From an uncultured Clostridia bacterium (GTDB lineage: Bacteria; Bacillota; Clostridia; Christensenellales; Aristaeellaceae), in NCBI GenBank assembly GCA_946414315.1, contig CAMKNZ010000001.1, positions 124,001 to 188,000 of the forward strand: a stretch of 64,000 nucleotides of DNA. Direction: 5' to 3'. The position numbers were made by a program, and so were the translations under genes. Below, piece by piece: positions 1-11,134 of this stretch (positions are counted from its first letter, which is position 1; each line of letters opens with the position of its first letter). The notes under the pieces are model-generated. The model worked only from the letters and a program-made list of their open reading frames with translations. It had not been told where the DNA came from and did not search any database.

Positions 1-261
1 GCTGCCGGTAAAGGACAGCGAATTGGAAATGCTGCCTGTTGTCGCCGTATAGGGATCATAAGTGATTTTGTATTCCGCCTTCAGCTTGCTGTAGATTGAC
101 CAGACAGCCACGCCGACCACCAGAAGGATCACCAGCATCCAGATCAGCCGTTTTACGATCCTGCGTTTCCGGCCTTTCTTTTTCTTCTTTCCTTCCGTTT
201 TTTCAGCCGTCACGGCTATTTCTTCCGTTTCGGCTGTTTTCTTTTCCAGCTTTTCCGCCAT
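1..261 (-). CDS. N-terminal fragment of a membrane-anchored efflux adaptor (HlyD/MacA-like), truncated by window edge
   Basis: Hand translation from ATG at 261: MAEKLEKKTAETEEIAVTAEKTEGKKKKKGRKRRIVKRLIWMLVILLVVGVAVWSIYSKLKAEYKITYDPYTATTGSISNSLSFTGS; basic stretch, one TM helix, then a 'tGsIsnslsftG' motif typical of adaptor N-termini. Confidence 0.5.
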   Translation of the reverse strand, partial: MAEKLEKKTAETEEIAVTAEKTEGKKKKKGRKRRIVKRLIWMLVILLVVGVAVWSIYSKLKAEYKITYDPYTATTGSISNSLSFTGS

Positions 262-344
262 CTTTCAGTCATCCTTTCCTTGTGTACCTCTTTGACGGTA
301 TCCATGATACAAAGCCAACTTAAAACGAAACTTAAAAAAACTGC

Positions 345-376
345 AAAAAATCCCGGTTTCCTCATGGAAACCGGGA
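345..376 (-). terminator. Rho-independent terminator of gyrA
   Basis: Perfect 11-bp stem tcccggtttcc/ggaaaccggga, 4-nt loop, T6 tail on minus strand, directly after gyrA stop. Confidence 0.85.
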
Positions 377-395
377 AATGGATGATTCTTTCCTG

Positions 396-2945
396 TTACG
401 GGATTTCTTCAGGTGCGGGGCTTTCCGTCTCCGGCGCGGATGCGCTTTCGACAGCTTCTGCGGCCGTTTCCGGTGCTTCCGCGGTCTCGGACGGCTGGAT
501 GTCTTCCGGAACTTCTTCCTCTTCTTTTTCCGCCCTGCAGACGCCGACGACGGTGCTTCCCTCCGCCAGCCGCATAATCCGGACGCCCTGGGTTGCGCGG
601 CCGCACAGGCGGACGTCCGCAGCCCTGGCCCGGATAATCGTGCCGTCATCGGTGATCAGCAGGATATCCTCGTCTTCATGCACAAACATCAGCGCAGCAA
701 GATCGCCGGTCTTTTCCGTCAGCTGCATGGCCTTGATCCCCATGCCGCCGCGGCCCTGTTCACGGTATTCGTCCGGATCGGTCCGCTTGCCGTAGCCGCC
801 GGTAGTGATCGCCAGCACGGTCGTCTCCGGTTCCACTGCGGCGATGTCGATCACTTCGTCGCCTTCCGCAATCCGCATGGAGCGGACGCCGATGGAGTTA
901 CGGCCCACGTTGCGGACGTGCCGCTCGTTGAAGCGGATGCACTTGCCCTTCCGTGTGGAAACGAGCATTTCGTCGTCTCCGTTGCTCAGCCGTACGCCGA
1001 TCAGTTCGTCTTCCTCCTTCAGGGCAATGGCGATCAGGCCGTTCTTGCGCAGGTTGCGGAACTCTTCCAGTGCTGTCTTCTTGATCATACCCCTGCGGGT
1101 CGCCATAACCAGGTTGTGTTCCTGCTCCGTTTCCTTCGGCATGGGCAGCATCGTGGAGACCTTTTCCCCGCCGGCAATGTGCAGCAGGTTGATGATCGCC
1201 GTACCGCGGGCCTGGCGCCCGGCCTCGGGGATCTGGTAGCATTTCAGACTGTAGACCCGGCCGAGATTTGTGAAGAACATGATCTCCTGATGGGTGCTGA
1301 CCACGAACATCTGGGTCGTGTAGTCGGTATCCTTCACATTCATGCCGCTCACGCCGCGGCCGCCGCGGTGCTGCGCCCGGTAGACGGAGGAAGCGACCCG
1401 CTTCACATAGCCGTCGTGCGTCAGCGTAACCACCATGTTCTCTTCCTGGATCAGATCCTCGATATCGATATCGTCTTCCGCGATGGTCAGTTCACTGCGC
1501 CGTTCGTCTCCGAACTTGTCCCGGATCTCGCTGATCTCGGTTTTGATGACTTCCATCAGAAGATGCTCGTCCCCGAGGATCGCGGTCAGCCGTGCAATGG
1601 TTTTCTCCAGCTCCTGGTATTCCTCCTGGAGTTTCTCGCGTTCCAGGCCGGTCAGGCGGGCAAGACGCATGTCCAGGATTGCCTGGGCTTGTTTGTCGGA
1701 AAACTCAAAGCGGAGCATCAGGGCTTCCTTGGCGGTGTTGGTATCCTTGCTGGCCCGGATGATGGCGACGATCTCGTCGATATGATCCAGCGCTTTCAGC
1801 AGGCCTTCGACGATATGTGCCCTGGCCTGCGCCTTGTTCAGCTCAAACCGGGTCCGGCGGGTAACGACATCCTTCTGGTGCTCCAGATAGAAGTAGATCA
1901 TTTCCCGCAGGTTCAGCACCTGCGGCTTTCCGTCTACCAGCGCCAGCATATTCGCGCCGAAGTTTTCCTGCATGGGGGTATGCTTGTAGAGCATGTTCAG
2001 CACAACCTGCGGCTGGACGTCACGCTTCAGTTCGATCACGATGCGCATGCCCTGGCGGTCATTGGATTCGTCCCGGATGTCGCTGATGCCTTCGATCTTC
2101 TTCTCATGTACCAGATCGGCGATCTTCTTGACCAGAACGGATTTATTGACCTGATAGGGAATCTCCGTCACAATGATACGGCTGCGGTTGGAGCCCATCT
2201 CCTCAACGTTGGTCTTGGCCCGGACCGTGATCCGGCCGTGGCCGGTATGATAGGCGGCCCGGATGCCGCTGCGTCCCATGATAAGGCCGCCGGTAGGGAA
2301 ATCAGGCCCCTTGATGTGCTGCATCAGGTCGTCAACCGTGCATTCCGGATTGTCGATCATGCAGATGACGCCGTTGATAACCTCCGTCAGGTTATGCGGC
2401 GGGATGTTCGTCGCCATACCGACGGCGATACCGCTGGAGCCGTTCACCAGCAGGTTCGGGAACCGTGCCGGCAGCACGGAGGGCTGCTGCATGGTCTCGT
2501 CGAAGTTGGGGTAAAAATCCACCGTGTCCTTGTCGATGCCGTCCAGCAGATGCATTGTCAGCTTCTGCAGGCGGGCTTCCGTATAACGCATGGCGGCGGC
2601 GCCGTCACCGTCCACGGAACCGAAGTTGCCTTGTCCTTCAATCAGCGGATAACGGATGTTGAAGGGCTGCGCCAGGCGGACCATGGCGTCGTACACGGAA
2701 GAGTCTCCGTGGGGATGGAATTTACCGAGAACGTCGCCGACCACACGGGCGCTTTTGCGCGTCGGCTTGTCCGGCGTCATGCCCAGTTCTTCGGACATAT
2801 CATAAAGAATCCGTCGGTGGACCGGCTTCAGACCGTCCCGTACGTCCGGCAGGGCCCGGTCCACAATCACCGCCATGGCATAGGCGATGAAGCTTTTTTT
2901 CATTTCCTGTTCCAGATTGACTGGGATCAGCTTATCCTGAATCAT
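396..2945 (-). CDS. gyrA: DNA gyrase subunit A
   Basis: Full-length GyrA; active-site region [10 protein letters not shown], GyrA-box-like QHRGGRG, adjacent to gyrB; acidic C-terminal tail. Confidence 0.97.
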   Translation of the reverse strand: MIQDKLIPVNLEQEMKKSFIAYAMAVIVDRALPDVRDGLKPVHRRILYDMSEELGMTPDKPTRKSARVVGDVLGKFHPHGDSSVYDAMVRLAQPFNIRYPLIEGQGNFGSVDGDGAAAMRYTEARLQKLTMHLLDGIDKDTVDFYPNFDETMQQPSVLPARFPNLLVNGSSGIAVGMATNIPPHNLTEVINGVICMIDNPECTVDDLMQHIKGPDFPTGGLIMGRSGIRAAYHTGHGRITVRAKTNVEEMGSNRSRIIVTEIPYQVNKSVLVKKIADLVHEKKIEGISDIRDESNDRQGMRIVIELKRDVQPQVVLNMLYKHTPMQENFGANMLALVDGKPQVLNLREMIYFYLEHQKDVVTRRTRFELNKAQARAHIVEGLLKALDHIDEIVAIIRASKDTNTAKEALMLRFEFSDKQAQAILDMRLARLTGLEREKLQEEYQELEKTIARLTAILGDEHLLMEVIKTEISEIRDKFGDERRSELTIAEDDIDIEDLIQEENMVVTLTHDGYVKRVASSVYRAQHRGGRGVSGMNVKDTDYTTQMFVVSTHQEIMFFTNLGRVYSLKCYQIPEAGRQARGTAIINLLHIAGGEKVSTMLPMPKETEQEHNLVMATRRGMIKKTALEEFRNLRKNGLIAIALKEEDELIGVRLSNGDDEMLVSTRKGKCIRFNERHVRNVGRNSIGVRSMRIAEGDEVIDIAAVEPETTVLAITTGGYGKRTDPDEYREQGRGGMGIKAMQLTEKTGDLAALMFVHEDEDILLITDDGTIIRARAADVRLCGRATQGVRIMRLAEGSTVVGVCRAEKEEEEVPEDIQPSETAEAPETAAEAVESASAPETESPAPEEIP

Positions 2946-2960
2946 CTTCTCAATTCCTCA

Positions 2961-5045
<2,085 letters not shown>

Positions 5046-5047
5046 TT

Positions 5048-5076
5048 ATTATATCACTTTTTTGCCCAAAAATAAA
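5048..5076 (-). promoter_or_regulatory. Predicted sigma-A promoter of gyrB
   Basis: Minus strand TTTATT-17 bp-TATAAT, upstream of gyrB. Confidence 0.55.
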
Positions 5077-5168
5077 GCTTTTTTGCGATTTTTTCTTTCC
5101 TATATATATAGACGGGATTATTTGTCCGCACAAACCCGCAAGCCCTTTTCATTGTCCGTAAGATACAC

Positions 5169-5194
5169 AAAAACCGGAGCATGACACCCCGGTT
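5169..5194 (-). terminator. Rho-independent terminator of the GGDEF gene
   Basis: Minus strand aaccgg...ccggtt stem followed by tttttg, just after stop of 5218..6276. Confidence 0.65.
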
Positions 5195-5217
5195 CTCCCG
5201 CATTGAAAAGCTATTTC

Positions 5218-6276
5218 CTATTCCAGTTTTTCTCCGTCAATCCGGATACTTGCTGCAATCATTTTCGACAGGAAATAAAGGATCGCGCATTCGGCTTCCT
5301 GCCAGATCCGGCGGTTTCGCTTCTCTGCGCAGATCAGATACCCGTTTGTTTCCATCCCGTAACCGATCCGCAACACGCAGAGTGTTTCCATTTCAAACCT
5401 GTTTAGTGTTGTATGGAACCCGGGACTTCTCCTTCTCACTTCCTCCATATCATTTCCGGCAAACAGATCGTCATTCTGAAGCAGCAGGTCCAGTCCTGTC
5501 ACCGGTTCATTCATCTCCGGATTTCTGATCGCTCTCATAACGCCTTCCGATCCCACATAATACAGATCGGAGATCTGAAGCTCTTCCATCAGCAACGGCA
5601 TGACGTTCCGGAGTTTATTGATCAATCCCGGCGCAAACTCAAACTGGCGAATCATCCCGCTGAAAGCGGTATACAATCCGTGTTTTGCGATCTGCCGGAT
5701 CTCGATATCCCGGTGTTTCTCTTCCACATAGATGATGTGGCAGTTCCGGCCTTTGGACTTTCCGCGGTACAGCGTTTTGTCGATCAGTTCAAAAAGGCGG
5801 GTATAGTTCTGCGCGTCTTTCGGGTAGCTCGCGCACCCTACCGTTCCGGTAACAAACGGGCTGCAGTCCTCCAGACGGATATTCCTGCGCAGGACCTTTC
5901 CTTGATACATTTCCGAAAAAAACGCTTTATTCGCGTCATAGGTTATATCCCGGAGATTGACGATCAGGAACTCATCCCCTCCGAACCGGCCGACCAGGCC
6001 GTTCCCGTCCAGCATCGCCGTCAGGTCCTCCGCTACACGCACCAGAATCTGATCCCCGGCAAAATGACCGTAGGTATCGTTGATAAACTTGAAATTATCC
6101 AGGTCCAGCATGGCAAAGGAAAACGGGATCTCATGTTCGATCAGCCACTGGGCAAACCAAAGAATATGCCCGCGGGATACGACGCCGGTCAGATAATCCG
6201 TCAGCGCTTCCGGAGCGGTATCCTTGATCCTCTCCGCGAAATACGGATACTTTGTCAGTTGTTCCACTGTATACAT
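5218..6276 (-). CDS. Diguanylate cyclase: N-terminal GGDEF domain plus C-terminal GAF-like region
   Basis: Intact GRFGGDEF, DLDNFKFINDTYGH; no TM or signal peptide. Confidence 0.85.
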   Translation of the reverse strand: MYTVEQLTKYPYFAERIKDTAPEALTDYLTGVVSRGHILWFAQWLIEHEIPFSFAMLDLDNFKFINDTYGHFAGDQILVRVAEDLTAMLDGNGLVGRFGGDEFLIVNLRDITYDANKAFFSEMYQGKVLRRNIRLEDCSPFVTGTVGCASYPKDAQNYTRLFELIDKTLYRGKSKGRNCHIIYVEEKHRDIEIRQIAKHGLYTAFSGMIRQFEFAPGLINKLRNVMPLLMEELQISDLYYVGSEGVMRAIRNPEMNEPVTGLDLLLQNDDLFAGNDMEEVRRRSPGFHTTLNRFEMETLCVLRIGYGMETNGYLICAEKRNRRIWQEAECAILYFLSKMIAASIRIDGEKLE

Positions 6277-6307
6277 GTTCTTCCCCTTCCGTGTCGCAAT
6301 CCCGTTT

Positions 6308-7288
6308 TCATGCCATCGCCTGATCCGGGCGCCAGCCGTCGTCTCTGCCCAGTACCCTGACCAGGGTAATCTCTTCTGCTTCCTTGTCCGTCAGCCGTTT
6401 CTGTTCCGGATGCCGCGTTTGCTGATTCGCCCGCGCCCCTGCGGTTCGCCATTCTCCGCAGCGTTTGGTCACAATCCGTTCTTCGTCCCAGTCGGCAAAC
6501 CCTTCCGGAGCCACATGATCATCCATTTCGCATTCAAGGAAAAGTGTGCAGGAATGCTTCCGCCACGGACGTCCAAGGAATCCTGCTCCCGGTTTGCATT
6601 CCCCCGTCAGGCGGCATCGGTGGAACACAAAACCGAAAGGCTGGTTTTCATTCGTGTTCGTCGCTGTATACCATCCTCCGCGTTCATTCATGAACAGCGT
6701 ACAGTTCTCAAACCAGCACCGGTACGGGCCGAAAATAAAATCAACATCTCCGCGAATCAGGCAGTTTTCGAAATACTGCCGGCTGCCGGTCAGCGGTCCG
6801 TCTTCAACCCGTGCCGCCTGCTCCGCACAGCCGGTCCGGCTGCCGATATCCGCTTTCACATTGGGCAGCCGGATCGGTCCGCAGAACAGCGTATCCTGAT
6901 GAGCAATCAGTCTGCAGTTCCGCCATATACCCCGGTCTCCAGCCGCGTAAACCGCTACGGCCTGTCCGACCTCCCGGCCGTCTCCGGCGTCATTCACAAC
7001 AGTCAGGTTTTCGACGGTAATGTCTTTGCCGGTAGTCATCACCGTAGCGGAAAGAAAGGTGCCCTTCTCCGTTCCGTCTTCATAACGGTCCTTCGCGCAG
7101 CCGTTCCAGGCGATTACTGTCCGATCCCGGTCTTCTCCCTTCAGGAAAACATGATCTCTATGAACCACAATCTTTTCCCGGTATTCCCCGGCACGGATCA
7201 GAACCTGTCCGCCTGTTTCCGGAAGCGCGTCGACAGCGGCCTGAACACCGGTATAATCGCCGCTTCCGTCTTTTGCCACAATCACCAT
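6308..7288 (-). CDS. Pectinesterase (CE8), cytoplasmic (no signal peptide)
   Basis: CE8 motifs AHQDTL, GDVDFIFG, LGRPW; N-terminus MVIVAKDGSGDYTGVQAAVDALP. Confidence 0.92.
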   Translation of the reverse strand: MVIVAKDGSGDYTGVQAAVDALPETGGQVLIRAGEYREKIVVHRDHVFLKGEDRDRTVIAWNGCAKDRYEDGTEKGTFLSATVMTTGKDITVENLTVVNDAGDGREVGQAVAVYAAGDRGIWRNCRLIAHQDTLFCGPIRLPNVKADIGSRTGCAEQAARVEDGPLTGSRQYFENCLIRGDVDFIFGPYRCWFENCTLFMNERGGWYTATNTNENQPFGFVFHRCRLTGECKPGAGFLGRPWRKHSCTLFLECEMDDHVAPEGFADWDEERIVTKRCGEWRTAGARANQQTRHPEQKRLTDKEAEEITLVRVLGRDDGWRPDQAMA

Positions 7289-7336
7289 ATAATCCTAATC
7301 CCGCTTTTCTGTATTGTCCCGGTTCAGTTACGGTAT

Positions 7337-7366
7337 ATTGTAACAAACCGCAGCTTACTCCGTCAA
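7337..7366 (-). promoter_or_regulatory. Predicted promoter of the pectinesterase gene
   Basis: Minus strand TTGACG-18 bp-TACAAT. Confidence 0.6.
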
Positions 7367-7392
7367 TTATTTGTCCGTGTAATATAATACCA

Positions 7393-7403
7393 ATCCGTTT
7401 TAC
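7393..7403 (+). promoter_or_regulatory. Putative AraC-regulator half site (ATCCGTTTTAC) abutting the araC promoter
   Basis: Shares ATCCGTTTT with motif copies at 20579, 24011 and 31365; ends at the -35 box. Confidence 0.4.
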
Positions 7404-7432
7404 TTGTCTTCTGCCGGGTCCCATGATACAAT
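7404..7432 (+). promoter_or_regulatory. Predicted promoter of the AraC-family regulator
   Basis: TTGTCT-17 bp-TACAAT, 70 nt before the start codon. Confidence 0.6.
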
Positions 7433-7501
7433 CTCAATATAAGTTTTCTCTGTTTCCCATAATTCGACAATCCCTGACAGAACCAATACCGGGAGGGTTA
7501 T

Positions 7502-8296
7502 ATGAACGATATTACCTATGTCGGCAAGCACACGGTTATTTACACCGTTTCCCGGCATGCCCATGAAAGCTGGGAATTTGTATACTGCACTTATGGGTCC
7601 GGCACCTTCCTTTTCGACGATTGCAGTCTGGATTACCGGGAGGGTGATATTGTTATCATCCCGCCCATGACACCCCATTCCAACGCCAGTGCGGACGGTT
7701 TTCAGAATATCCATATCAACATGGTCTCGCCGGCCCTGTCCTTTGTTTCGCCACTGGTCATCTCGGATGACTCCAATCATTTCCTGCTGGATGCATTCAA
7801 TGCGGTATTCTTCCATTTTTACTCTGACCGGAAAGAAACCGCTCCTCTTCTGTCTGTTTACGGCGATCTGATCAGCTGTTATCTGGTCGCGTACCGTACC
7901 GGCACAACCCTCACTCCGATTGTCGCCCAGATCGAGAACAACATCATTTCAAACTATGCTGACTGCACCTATGAGCTGGATGCCTACCTGCATTCCCTGC
8001 CCTTCAGCTATGATTATCTGAGAAAGCTCTTCCAGAAGGAACTGGGTGTGACCCCTCACCGCTACCTGACGGACAAAAGGCTGAAAATGGCGGCGGAGCT
8101 GCTCATCAGCGATGCCAATGCCGGCGCCCGGACCATCGCGGACATCGCCCCGCTGTGCGGATTCCACGATCCGTTGTATTTTTCCAAAATGTTCAAGAAA
8201 AAATACGGAACAGCTCCCCGGTATTATCTGGAATCCCGGCTCAGCAGCACTGTGCCCGAACAGGACAGCGAGCGGATGAAAGTCCGCCTGGATTGA
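7502..8296 (+). CDS. AraC-family transcriptional regulator (cupin sensor + HTH_18)
   Basis: N-terminal cupin (HAHESWEFVYCTYGSGTF, PPMTPHSN); C-terminal double HTH (TIADIAPLCGFHDPLYFSKMFKKKYGTAPRYY). Confidence 0.92.
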   Translation: MNDITYVGKHTVIYTVSRHAHESWEFVYCTYGSGTFLFDDCSLDYREGDIVIIPPMTPHSNASADGFQNIHINMVSPALSFVSPLVISDDSNHFLLDAFNAVFFHFYSDRKETAPLLSVYGDLISCYLVAYRTGTTLTPIVAQIENNIISNYADCTYELDAYLHSLPFSYDYLRKLFQKELGVTPHRYLTDKRLKMAAELLISDANAGARTIADIAPLCGFHDPLYFSKMFKKKYGTAPRYYLESRLSSTVPEQDSERMKVRLD

Positions 8297-8359
8297 TTCT
8301 CCTGTTTATCTGTTTCCCGACTCTCCCGGAACCTTTTGTCTGATCGGAGGAATCATCTG

Positions 8360-9739
8360 ATGCATAACCCGAAGGAACTGACGATCGCCTATATCGGCGG
8401 CGGCTCCAGGGGCTGGGCCTGGGGGTTCATGACAGACCTGGCCATGGACCCGGATCTGTGCGGCTGTATCCGCCTGTATGATATCGACATTGAAGCAGCG
8501 GAAAGAAACAGGATCATCGGCGAAAAGATCAGTGCCCATCCCGATGCAGTCTCCCGCTGGCACTATGAAGTCAGCCGGACGCTGGAGGAAGCGCTTTCCG
8601 GAGCGGATTTTGCTGTCATTTCCATCCTTCCCGCCACCTTCCGGGAAATGGCCTCCGACGTTCATCTGCCGGAACGTGCAGGCATCTGGCAGCCTGTCGG
8701 CGATACCGTCGGCGCAGGCGGGTTCATGCGCGCCATGCGCACCGTTCCCATGTTCGTAACCATTGCAGAAGCGATCCGTGACTATGCCCCGGACGCCTGG
8801 GTGATCAATTATACCAATCCCATGTCCCTGTGTGTCCGGACGCTTTACAAAGTCTTTCCGGGCATCAAGGCATTCGGCTGCTGTCATGAAGTGTTCGGGA
8901 CCCAGAACCTCCTGTGCAGCATGCTGGAAACCGAAGAAGGCCTTCCCGGCATCCGTCGTCAGGATCTGAGAACCACCGTCACCGGGATCAATCACTTTAC
9001 GTGGATCACACAGGCGTCCTGCGGCAGCACGGATCTGTTCCCGCTTTACGCCCGTTTTGCGGAGAAATATGCGGAAAGCGGCTATGAAGCTTCACCGGAC
9101 CAGAACTGGATGAATTCCCATTTCAACTGTGCGCATCGTGTGAAATTCGACCTTTTTCTCCGCTACGGCGCAATTGCCGCCGCGGGTGACCGGCATCTGG
9201 CGGAATTCGTTGCACCCTGGTATACGAAAGACCCGGAAACTGTCCGTTCCTGGAAATTCAGCCTGACGCCTGTTTCCTGGCGGGAACAGGATCTGAAAGA
9301 ACGGCTCGCCCGCTCGGACCGGTTGATCTCCGGGGAAGAAAAACCCACCCTGAAGCCTTCCGGTGAGGAAGGGCATCTGCTGATCAAAGCACTGCTGGGG
9401 CTGGGCGACCTGATCTCCAACGTTAATGTGCCCAATCTGGGCCAGGTCCCCGACCTGCCCGCTGATGCAATCGTGGAAACCAACGCCTTCTTCAGCCGTA
9501 ACCGGATCGATCCGCTCTTTGCCGGAGAAACACCCCGCAGCATCCTTCCGCTGATCACCCGACATGTGCTGAATCAGGAAAACACGCTTACCGCAGCCCT
9601 GAACTGCGACAGGCATCTGGGATTCACCACCTTTATGAACGACCCCCAGCTTGCAGCAATTTCTCCGGAAGAGGGTGAAAAGCTGTTTTTTGACATGCTT
9701 GAAAACCAGCGCGCATATCTGCCTGCTGCCTGGTTCTAA
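8360..9739 (+). CDS. GH4 family NAD/metal-dependent glycosidase, probable alpha-galacturonidase (LplD-like)
   Basis: NAD fold AYIGGGSRGWAWGFMTDLA, CHEV motif, metal-binding GINHFTW; ggagg RBS before ATG 8360. Confidence 0.85.
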   Translation: MHNPKELTIAYIGGGSRGWAWGFMTDLAMDPDLCGCIRLYDIDIEAAERNRIIGEKISAHPDAVSRWHYEVSRTLEEALSGADFAVISILPATFREMASDVHLPERAGIWQPVGDTVGAGGFMRAMRTVPMFVTIAEAIRDYAPDAWVINYTNPMSLCVRTLYKVFPGIKAFGCCHEVFGTQNLLCSMLETEEGLPGIRRQDLRTTVTGINHFTWITQASCGSTDLFPLYARFAEKYAESGYEASPDQNWMNSHFNCAHRVKFDLFLRYGAIAAAGDRHLAEFVAPWYTKDPETVRSWKFSLTPVSWREQDLKERLARSDRLISGEEKPTLKPSGEEGHLLIKALLGLGDLISNVNVPNLGQVPDLPADAIVETNAFFSRNRIDPLFAGETPRSILPLITRHVLNQENTLTAALNCDRHLGFTTFMNDPQLAAISPEEGEKLFFDMLENQRAYLPAAWF

Positions 9740-9754
9740 GCAGAAGGAGTCTTT

Positions 9755-11134
9755 ATGAATCGATCCGGTCTTTCCGAATGCGTTCTTCGTTTTACGCAAC
9801 GTCTTCAGAAAGAAGATGTCAATATGCATGGCTTCCTTCTTTCTGTCCGCGGCAAGAAAATCGCCGAGGCTTACTATGCTCCTTTCCGTGAAGGACAGCC
9901 CCATCGTCTCTATTCAGTCAGCAAGACCTTCACCGGGATCGCCGTCGGTATGCTGGCGGATAGCGGGAGTCTTACCCTGGATCAGCATATCACTGACTTT
10001 TTCCAGGACTGGCTGCCGGATAATCCTTCCCCGTATTTACTTCATCTGACAATCAGCGATATGCTCCGCATGTCTACCTGTTATCGACGGACAGCCTATC
10101 GTGAAGGGATTGATTCAGACTGGGCACGTTCGTTTTTTACCGGTTCTCCGGATCATGAGCCCGGCATGGTGTTCGCTTATGATACCGGTTGTTCACAGGT
10201 TCTGGCAGCTCTGGTCAGGCGAATCAGCGGTATGGAAGTGATGGATTATCTGGAAGAACACCTGTTTCACCCTTTATCTTGTCAGGATCAGCGGTACTGG
10301 CTCCGGGATCCCTCCGGATGCTGTCAGGGAGGAACCGGCTTATGTATGAGTCTGCGGGATTTGCACCGAATTGCAGAATGCCTGCTTCGCGGCGGTGATG
10401 GGATCATTCCCCGCTGGTATGCTGAAAACATGGGAAAGAAGCACATCGATACTTCTCTGCAGGACAAGGAAGAAGAACGATACGGTTATGGCTGGCAATG
10501 CTGGCGCACCCGGGCCGGTTGGTCTCTCTATGGAATGGGCGGTCAATTATCTATTCTCTGTCCCGATAAGCAAACTGTCTTGTCCACAATCGCCGATACA
10601 AGGTTGGATCCATTTGGAGTACAACGAATCTATAACGCTTTTTTCGATGAAATCTGGCCCTTCCTGCCAGGAGACGGCGGGATTCCGGAAGGCACTCCTG
10701 ATCAGCCGCTCATCCTGAGCCTGTCCGTGCCCGGCCTAAAAGACTGCCCCGCAGCCGGATTCCTCGGAAAAGGCTGCTATGTCTTTCCCGGCAGTAACTC
10801 TCTCGGCCTGAAAGCGCTCACATTGTCCGATACAGAACTGAAGATGTCCAGGACCACATGCTCTGTTTCACTTCCCTATGCCCGGGGAAAAACTCTTGAG
10901 ATCCCCTGGCCCGGCTATTCGGATATCCCCGCGCTGGTCTCCGCAGGCTGGATCGAAGACAGGGTTTTGCGTCTGCGCTGCCATGCGGTCGGGAATGCTC
11001 CCTGTGGGTTTGATATGCTTATCAGCCTGTCGAAAGACCGTATTACAGTTCAGAGCAGGTGTTCGTCCGATCCCCTGACAATCGGCTATGACGGAATCGC
11101 CTCCGGCTTCCTGCAGAAAGGAGACTGCCAGTGA
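9755..11134 (+). CDS. Serine hydrolase, beta-lactamase/transpeptidase-like fold, with C-terminal extension
   Basis: SxxK motif SVSKTFTG, YDTG motif, MLRMSTC; sits between GH4 and GH43 genes. Confidence 0.8.
   Translation: MNRSGLSECVLRFTQRLQKEDVNMHGFLLSVRGKKIAEAYYAPFREGQPHRLYSVSKTFTGIAVGMLADSGSLTLDQHITDFFQDWLPDNPSPYLLHLTISDMLRMSTCYRRTAYREGIDSDWARSFFTGSPDHEPGMVFAYDTGCSQVLAALVRRISGMEVMDYLEEHLFHPLSCQDQRYWLRDPSGCCQGGTGLCMSLRDLHRIAECLLRGGDGIIPRWYAENMGKKHIDTSLQDKEEERYGYGWQCWRTRAGWSLYGMGGQLSILCPDKQTVLSTIADTRLDPFGVQRIYNAFFDEIWPFLPGDGGIPEGTPDQPLILSLSVPGLKDCPAAGFLGKGCYVFPGSNSLGLKALTLSDTELKMSRTTCSVSLPYARGKTLEIPWPGYSDIPALVSAGWIEDRVLRLRCHAVGNAPCGFDMLISLSKDRITVQSRCSSDPLTIGYDGIASGFLQKGDCQ

Noticed and set aside
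2640-2720. Quinolone-resistance mutation in the GyrA QRDR
   Set aside because: QRDR reads [17 protein letters not shown]: Ser and Asp positions typical of the sensitive state are intact
5113-5130. GGACAAAT-containing sequence upstream of gyrB similar to part of the pectin motif
   Set aside because: Shares only the CGGACAAATAAT part with the pectinesterase promoter and not the ACGGAT core; kept only as a caveat
9755-11134. Antibiotic-resistance beta-lactamase
   Set aside because: SxxK hydrolase family resemblance only; no signal peptide, YxN replaced by YDTG, and the carbohydrate operon context argue against a resistance role
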